The position numbers were made by a program, and so were the translations under genes. Below, piece after piece: positions 59,867 through 64,000 of a stretch of DNA of 64,000 nucleotides. The notes below the pieces were generated by a model. It saw only the letters and a program-made list of their open reading frames with translations. It was not told the origin of the DNA and ran no database searches. Source of the stretch: Sphingomonas alpina (GTDB lineage: Bacteria > Pseudomonadota > Alphaproteobacteria > Sphingomonadales > Sphingomonadaceae); NCBI RefSeq assembly GCF_014490665.1, contig NZ_CP061038.1, positions 3,224,001 through 3,288,000 on the forward strand, written 5' to 3'. Numbering within the stretch: position 1 is the first letter of the stretch; each line of letters starts with the position of its first letter.

Positions 59867-60463
59867 ATGCCGACCGATCCTCGCGTCGATGCTTATATTG
59901 CCGCCTGCGCGCCCTTCGCGCGGCCGATCCTCACCCTGTGCCGCACGCGGCTGCATGCCGTACTGCCGGAGGTGGAGGAGACGATCAAATGGGGCATGCC
60001 GAGCTTCGTCTATCACGGCAAGCCGCTGGCCGGGATGGCCGCGTTCAAGGCGCACGCAAGCTTTGGTTTCTGGAAGCGCGAGGCATTCGCCACCGGGCGT
60101 GAGGGCGAGGCGATGGGCCAGTTCGGCAAGCTCGCCACGATCGGCGACCTGCCCGACAAGGCCGCATTCGATGCGATGATCCGCGAAGCCGGGGCGTTGA
60201 TCGATACGGGCGCCGGCGGCCGGACCCGCGCCGCACGCCCGCCCAAACCCGAGGCGGAGGTGCCCGGGGAACTTGCCGAGGCATTGGCCCGGGACGACCT
60301 TGCCGCCGCGACCTTCGCCAATTTTCCGCCGAGCTGCCGTCGTGAATATTGCGAATGGATCGGCGATGCCAAACGCGCGGAAACCAGGGCAAAGCGCGTC
60401 ATCGAAGCGATCGAATGGCTGCGCGAGGGCAAGCGCCGCAACTGGAAATACGAGAGCTGCTGA
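59867..60463 (+). CDS. YdeI/OmpD-associated family protein (DUF1801 + OmdA)
   Basis: A 198-aa protein. The N-terminal half (VDAYIAACAPFARPILTLCR, EETIKWGMPSFVYHGKPLAG) is the DUF1801/YdhG-like domain, and the C-terminal part (PGELAEALARDDLAAATFAN, CRREYCEWIGDAKRAETRAK, RVIEAIEWLREGKRRNWKY) is the OmdA-like tail. Cytosolic; function unknown. Ends 64 bases before the ExbD start. Confidence 0.85.
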   Translation: MPTDPRVDAYIAACAPFARPILTLCRTRLHAVLPEVEETIKWGMPSFVYHGKPLAGMAAFKAHASFGFWKREAFATGREGEAMGQFGKLATIGDLPDKAAFDAMIREAGALIDTGAGGRTRAARPPKPEAEVPGELAEALARDDLAAATFANFPPSCRREYCEWIGDAKRAETRAKRVIEAIEWLREGKRRNWKYESC

Positions 60464-60487
60464 AGCCTCTTGCGGGCGGATGGAATC

Positions 60488-60504
60488 ATGTTACGTTGTA
60501 ACAT
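60488..60504. promoter_or_regulatory. Perfect 17-bp palindrome matching the Zur-box layout
   Basis: ATGTTACGTTGTAACAT has ATGTTA/TAACAT arms with a 5-base spacer, the same layout as the enterobacterial Zur site ATGTTATANTATAACAT. It sits 24 bases before the ExbD start codon. Zinc-responsive control is inferred from sequence resemblance. Confidence 0.55.
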
Positions 60505-60527
60505 CTTTTGTCTGACAGGAGGATGCC

Positions 60528-60965
60528 ATGGCTGCTCGTGGGATAAAATATGGTCCGGCTCGCAGTGAGAATACCGAGCCCTTTTCCGACCTCAACATCA
60601 CGCCGCTGATCGATGTGCTGCTCGTCCTGCTGGTGATGATGATCCTGACCATCCCGATCATGACGCACAAGGTGCCGGTCGACATACAACCGGGCGAATC
60701 CGATCCATCGACCGCCACCGTCCATCGCATTGATCTCAACGCCAACGGCTCACTCACCTGGGACAATGCGCCGATCACCGATGCGGCGCTGCCGGCACGG
60801 CTCGCCGGGTTCATGAAGGAGAATAATGCGCAGTTGCAGATCCGCGCCGCCGCCACCGCGCGCTATGAGCGGTTCGACCAGACGCTGGCGACGATCAAGC
60901 GGGCTGGTGTGACCCGGCTCGGCTTTGTCGGCAACGAACGCTACGCAAAGTTCGGCGACCTCTGA
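60528..60965 (+). CDS. exbD: ExbD/TolR family biopolymer transport protein
   Basis: A 145-aa inner-membrane protein with one N-terminal helix: PFSDLNITPLIDVLLVLLVM (D..PLID.VLVLL is the ExbD/TolR signature with the proton-coupling Asp), then a periplasmic domain. It would energise TonB-dependent import with ExbB and TonB, which are not in the window. GGAGG before ATG 60528 is a strong RBS. A Zur-box-like palindrome precedes it, suggesting use in zinc uptake. Confidence 0.9.
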   Translation: MAARGIKYGPARSENTEPFSDLNITPLIDVLLVLLVMMILTIPIMTHKVPVDIQPGESDPSTATVHRIDLNANGSLTWDNAPITDAALPARLAGFMKENNAQLQIRAAATARYERFDQTLATIKRAGVTRLGFVGNERYAKFGDL

Positions 60966-61042
60966 ATTCGGCGCTTTTCGGCGGAACTGGGGGGGTTGAT
61001 CTGCGTTAAGATCATTCCTTTCCAGACCATGACGAGGCCGCC

Positions 61043-61723
61043 ATGCGCCTGTTTTTAGCATTGCCCTTGTTGCTCGCCGGCTGTGCTCCCGGCACTGAAC
61101 CCGGCAGCAACGCGGTGGACATCAATTCGGCGGCGAACCAGGCGCAGAACAGCATCGACAGCTACGCCGCCAATGCGACCGATGAGGCATCGAACCTGAC
61201 GGCGGAGACGCCTGGGGCCGTTCCGACGCCAGCCGCAACGCCAGTCGGAGCGGTCGAACCACTCAATCCGCCTGCGCCGGGCGAACCTGGCGGCCTGCCC
61301 GACGACAGGACGCCTGTGTCCGAAGCGCCCTTCACCCCCGACAGTGCACAAGGCGCGGCGAATGTCGTGCAGACCTATTATGCGCTGCTCGGAGAAGGGA
61401 AATATCACCAGGCCTGGGCATTATGGGACGATGGCGGCAAGGCATCGGGCATGGGCGTCGACGCCTTTACCGCAAGCTTCGCCAAATATAGCGAATATCA
61501 CGCCAATATCGGCGCGCCCGGCGACGTGGATGCCGGTGCGGGCCAGCGCTATGTCACCGTGCCTGTGCAGGTCTATGCCCGGCTGAAGGCAGGCGCGAAG
61601 CCAGTCTATATGCTGGGCAGCGTGACCCTTCACCGGGTCGGCGACATCGACGGCGCCAGCCCTGCGCAAAAAAGCTGGCATATCAAGAGCGCAGATATCA
61701 AGCCGACACCCAAGGCCGGTTGA
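61043..61723 (+). CDS. Putative lipoprotein with a C-terminal NTF2-like domain
   Basis: A 226-aa protein: lipoprotein signal MRLFLALPLLLAGC, a low-complexity Asn/Ala/Pro linker (about 20-95) and a folded C-terminal part (AANVVQTYYALLGEGKYHQA, WALWDDGGKASGMGVDAFTA). The Y..L..G.Y..A..L pattern is NTF2-like. Envelope protein of unknown function. Confidence 0.72.
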   Translation: MRLFLALPLLLAGCAPGTEPGSNAVDINSAANQAQNSIDSYAANATDEASNLTAETPGAVPTPAATPVGAVEPLNPPAPGEPGGLPDDRTPVSEAPFTPDSAQGAANVVQTYYALLGEGKYHQAWALWDDGGKASGMGVDAFTASFAKYSEYHANIGAPGDVDAGAGQRYVTVPVQVYARLKAGAKPVYMLGSVTLHRVGDIDGASPAQKSWHIKSADIKPTPKAG

Positions 61724-61753
61724 TTCCCTCCGGCATGCCGGAGACCTGATGCG

Positions 61754-62089
61754 ATGCCGACGATCCTGCTGCTGGTCGCGTCCAACATCTTCATGACGAT
61801 CGCCTGGTACTGGCATCTCAAGGGCGGCATGGAGAAGCCCCTGCTGCTGGTTATCCTGATCAGTTGGGGCATTGCCCTGTTCGAATATTGCCTGGCGGTA
61901 CCGGCCAACCGGATCGGCTTTGCCGCAGGGTGGAGCGGCGGCCAATTGAAAGTGACGCAGGAGGCGATTGCGCTGCTCGTCTTCGGCATCTTCATGGTGA
62001 CGGTGCTGGGCGAACCGGTCGGCTGGCGTCACGTCGGCGCCCTGGTCTGTCTGGTCGGCGCGGTCGCCTTCCTGTTCGCGGGGAAATAG
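61754..62089 (+). CDS. DUF486 (DMT-like) membrane protein
   Basis: A 111-aa four-helix protein: LLLVASNIFMTIAWYWHLKG, ISWGIALFEYCLAVPANRIG, QLKVTQEAIALLVFGIFMVT, GEPVGWRHVGALVCLVGAVA. This is the DUF486 family, a half-size relative of drug/metabolite transporters. Function unknown. Confidence 0.9.
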   Translation: MPTILLLVASNIFMTIAWYWHLKGGMEKPLLLVILISWGIALFEYCLAVPANRIGFAAGWSGGQLKVTQEAIALLVFGIFMVTVLGEPVGWRHVGALVCLVGAVAFLFAGK

Positions 62090-62091
62090 CG

Positions 62092-62295
62092 CTAGCCGCC
62101 GGTCCCCATCGCATTGGCGAGGATCGCGAGGTCGCCATTGTTGACGGCGTCGCCCAGCGCATCTTCGGACGCATTGCCCGCGGATGCCGGTTTCGCGGCG
62201 GGCGCATAGCCGGCGACATCGACCGCGGTCCACAGGACACCGCACGCCCAGAAGAGCGCGGCCCATCGGCTGCGGAAGAGGCGGCTGAACATCAT
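62092..62295 (-). CDS. Small single-helix membrane/secreted protein
   Basis: A 67-aa protein with one hydrophobic segment (WAALFWACGVLWTAVDVAGY) and a polar tail (ASEDALGDAVNNGDLAILAN). Stops 2 bases from the convergent DUF486 gene. Function unknown; plausibility rests on its composition. Confidence 0.5.
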   Translation of the reverse strand: MMFSRLFRSRWAALFWACGVLWTAVDVAGYAPAAKPASAGNASEDALGDAVNNGDLAILANAMGTGG

Positions 62296-62408
62296 GCAAC
62301 CCTAAGCCCGCACGGTTAACGCGGCGCTCGCACAGGCGGTTAACGCTTTGGGCCGGACGTTGCCGCCCGGCCCTCCAGCGCTCAGTGCCAGTGCTCAATG
62401 CCATTTGC

Positions 62409-62669
62409 TCAACGATTGTCGAGTTGAGACCGCACCGCAGCCAGGCCGAGGCGCGTGATGCGATAGGGCTGCCCGCCCATGCTCGCGATCAGCGCACGCC
62501 GGCGCAAGCGGCGAAACAGCGCGAGCGAACAATCCGCCAGACGGTGCCCCTCACGCGTGAAGCAGTCGATCGTGACGATATGCTTGCCGGTATCGTCCCA
62601 GCGATGAACGATGCGTCCGCCCTGAGCCAGCGCGTGCAGCACGCGCTGTTCGTATTTCGAGATATTCAT
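62409..62669 (-). CDS. yjhX: YjhX family protein (UPF0386, putative toxin)
   Basis: An 86-aa protein matching E. coli YjhX throughout: [20 protein letters not shown], then [40 protein letters not shown] and the ending VRSQLDNR. YjhX was proposed as a toxin that inhibits topoisomerase, neutralised by the acetyltransferase-like YjhQ. No such partner is adjacent here, so its toxin role in this genome is doubtful. Confidence 0.9.
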   Translation of the reverse strand: MNISKYEQRVLHALAQGGRIVHRWDDTGKHIVTIDCFTREGHRLADCSLALFRRLRRRALIASMGGQPYRITRLGLAAVRSQLDNR

Positions 62670-62851
62670 TGGAAATCATGACCCCGGAACTGGGGTTGGC
62701 CCGACGCAGCGATCCACCCGGCCGGGAACGTGCCGGTCAGGCGATGCTACGCACGATGCCGATCCACCGGAGACGATGCTCCGGGTCGGCGATCAGCGGG
62801 CGACAATTTCCTTCATGAACCACTCCGGGATGAACCCGGCCCTGATAGAAT

Positions 62852-63070
62852 CTACAGCCTATGGTGGTCAATCTGCTCCTGCTCCGCCGCGGAATCCACG
62901 GCGCGAGACTGGTCCCGCGCCTCCTGCGCGGCGCGGGCAATGCGTTCGGCGGATCGCCTTGCGGCATCGGGCGTTAACGAGACGGCGAGACCATCCGGAC
63001 CGTCAAGCATCACTTCGCCCTGTTCCGCCGTCGCTTCGGTCGGGATGTTGTGAGGTGCCTTGCTGGTCAC
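62852..63070 (-). CDS. Small hypothetical protein
   Basis: A 72-aa soluble protein: GEVMLDGPDGLAVSLTPDAA, RRSAERIARAAQEARDQSRA. A short strand plus a charged helix; similar short proteins occur in sphingomonads. Divergent from the Crp/Fnr regulator gene. Confidence 0.6.
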   Translation of the reverse strand: MTSKAPHNIPTEATAEQGEVMLDGPDGLAVSLTPDAARRSAERIARAAQEARDQSRAVDSAAEQEQIDHHRL

Positions 63071-63142
63071 GCTGTTTTCTCCAAGCGTTAGAGACTATTA
63101 ACGTCGCACCGCACCGAGCGTTCCGGTGCCTGGAGAGTTTTG

Positions 63143-64000
63143 ATGATCACTCGACTGTTCCTGCAAACCCATCGCAAGCCAATTCTCTCGGACGAGGATG
63201 CCGCGGCTCTGGAGGCCGCATGCGCGCGGACGCAGGAATTCGCCGCCAAGCGCATCATTGTGCGCGAACAGATGCCGCTGACTCAGTGCACCCTTTTGCT
63301 CAATGGTTTCATCGAACGATTCAAGGATACGGCGGAAGGCCGCCGCCAGATCCTCGCCATCCATGTGCCGGGCGATTTCGTCGATCTGCACAGCTATCCG
63401 CTCAAGCGACTCGAACATTCAGTCGCGGCGCTGACCCCGGTGACGATCGCGACCTTCCCGCATCCCGAGATCCGCGCACTGACCGAGCGTTCGGCGGCGC
63501 TGACCGAGTTGCTGTGGCGATCGACCCTGGTCGATGCGGCGATCAATCGCGAATGGATCGTCTCGGTCGGCGCGCGCTCCGCTGCCGCGCGGCTCGCGCA
63601 TCTGTTCTGCGAGATGTTCATGCGGCTTGAGCGGATCGGCATGACTCGCGAGCTGGAGTTCGACTTTCCGGTAACGCAGATCGACCTGGCCGATGCCACC
63701 GGCCTGACCGCAGTCCATGCCAATCGCATGCTGCGTCAGCTGCGCGAACAGGGCCTGGTCGAATTCCGCCAGGGCCTGGTGAAAATCCTCAATTGGGACG
63801 CGCTGAGGGATTTTGCGGGATTCGATCCCGGTTATCTTTTTTCGATTGATCGCAGCGTTTTAGCAGTCCGGTTACCAGTAACCGTCCAAGGTCGCACCCA
63901 GACAGGGGCGGGCGCGGGACCATGCGGCACGATCGGGAGTTTCACCGCAACCAGCCGCGCTTGCGCGATCGGCGCGCTGCGTCAGGTCCGCGCCGAACAC
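63143..64000 (+). CDS. Crp/Fnr family transcriptional regulator (3' end uncertain)
   Basis: A cyclic-nucleotide-binding fold (LTQCTLLLNGFIERFKDTAE, GRRQILAIHVPGDFVDLHSY) and a Crp-type helix-turn-helix (VTQIDLADATGLTAVHANRM, LRQLREQGLVEFRQG) are clear up to about codon 235. After FDPGYLF the frame stays open to the window edge, overlapping the convergent gene below. A run of six T (63837-63842) precedes alternative stops at 63847 and 63861, so the natural end is probably near 63849-63863 and an indel is suspected. There is no Fnr-type cysteine cluster. Confidence 0.85.
   Translation, partial: MITRLFLQTHRKPILSDEDAAALEAACARTQEFAAKRIIVREQMPLTQCTLLLNGFIERFKDTAEGRRQILAIHVPGDFVDLHSYPLKRLEHSVAALTPVTIATFPHPEIRALTERSAALTELLWRSTLVDAAINREWIVSVGARSAAARLAHLFCEMFMRLERIGMTRELEFDFPVTQIDLADATGLTAVHANRMLRQLREQGLVEFRQGLVKILNWDALRDFAGFDPGYLFSIDRSVLAVRLPVTVQGRTQTGAGAGPCGTIGSFTATSRACAIGALRQVRAEH
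63872..64000 (-). CDS. C-terminal end of an unidentified protein (cut by window edge)
   Basis: The minus strand reads open into the window and ends RADRASAAGCGETPDRAAWS, RARPCLGATLDGYW and a TAA at 63872. It looks like a natural C-terminus (paired cysteines, aromatic end), convergent with the Crp/Fnr gene. Too short to assign. Confidence 0.45.
   Translation of the reverse strand: MFGADLTQRADRASAAGCGETPDRAAWSRARPCLGATLDGYW

Noticed and set aside
1..64000. Prophage, integrative element or secondary-metabolite cluster
   Set aside because: No integrase, transposase, phage structural gene, tRNA attachment site or multidomain synthase seen; most genes are core chromosomal functions.

Overview
The window is a 64 kb piece of a GC-rich alphaproteobacterial chromosome, most likely a member of the Sphingomonadaceae. 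This is inferred from gene content: several small families I associate with sphingomonads (HEXXH 'vgr-related' protein, secreted proteins with an ILVC motif), many glutathione S-transferases, a TonB receptor paired with a beta-propeller phytase, and two-gene units joined by 4-bp ATGA/GTGA overlaps. No rRNA, tRNA, CRISPR array, prophage or complete insertion sequence was found. Most of the window is core chromosome with many short operons.

Layout. 0-5 kb: Lrp regulator (cut by the window edge) divergent from leucine dehydrogenase with a translationally coupled ACT-like protein, then a HEXXH protein, a PAP2-type phosphatase and threonine synthase. 4.6-8.3 kb: heat-shock and RNA/nucleotide housekeeping (grpE, hrcA, rph, rdgB). 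8.2-12.6 kb: membrane proteins, a frameshifted EamA transporter, a GNAT and class I fumarase. 12.7-15.4 kb: a GGDEF-EAL-PilZ protein. 15.5-24.8 kb: GST, RibD-like reductase, HxlR regulator, CMD-SDR pair, a WRGDR-repeat secreted protein, an OB-fold protein divergent from a response regulator/histidine kinase pair, aldo/keto reductase, LysR, and a haloacid dehalogenase. 25.0-30.6 kb: class I ribonucleotide reductase, with nrdA and nrdB separated by about 2.3 kb holding a DUF559 endonuclease framed by repeats and a run of small membrane proteins. 30.6-37.6 kb: transglutaminase-like protein, GFA protein, GST, two tandem paralogous membrane proteins each preceded by a boxA-like sequence, a cytochrome c556-like protein and a phytase. 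37.6-45 kb: TonB receptor, MarR-MFS pair, an unusual inverted array of short repeats, an M20 amidohydrolase and a HerA-like ATPase. 45-54.5 kb: HtrA protease, HflC/HflK, Mrp, a CoA-binding protein, three related small secreted proteins, homoserine dehydrogenase, VOC and AraC proteins. 54.5-64 kb: 2OG-Fe(II) oxygenase, GST/HxlR, DUF3597, Bcr/CflA transporter, an acidic protein, ExbD behind a Zur-box-like palindrome, DUF486, YjhX and a Crp/Fnr regulator.

Genes that probably work together: thrC and hom (threonine branch), nrdA/nrdB, rph/rdgB, grpE/hrcA, hflK/hflC (with HtrA beside them), phytase plus TonB receptor (phosphate scavenging), and MarR plus MFS (inducible efflux).

Most notable signals: the inverted array of CTCCCTGTTA repeats around a 20-bp perfect palindrome at 41.9-42.1 kb; boxA-like antitermination motifs in front of two duplicated small membrane genes; a hairpin-rich leader before nrdA; a dispersed ATATGGGACAC palindrome; and a REP-framed DUF559 gene. 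At least four reading-frame breaks (EamA, GFA, HerA twice) can each be repaired by removing a single base, three of them in a G/C run. The Crp/Fnr gene may have a fifth. This suggests indel errors in the sequence as much as true pseudogenes.
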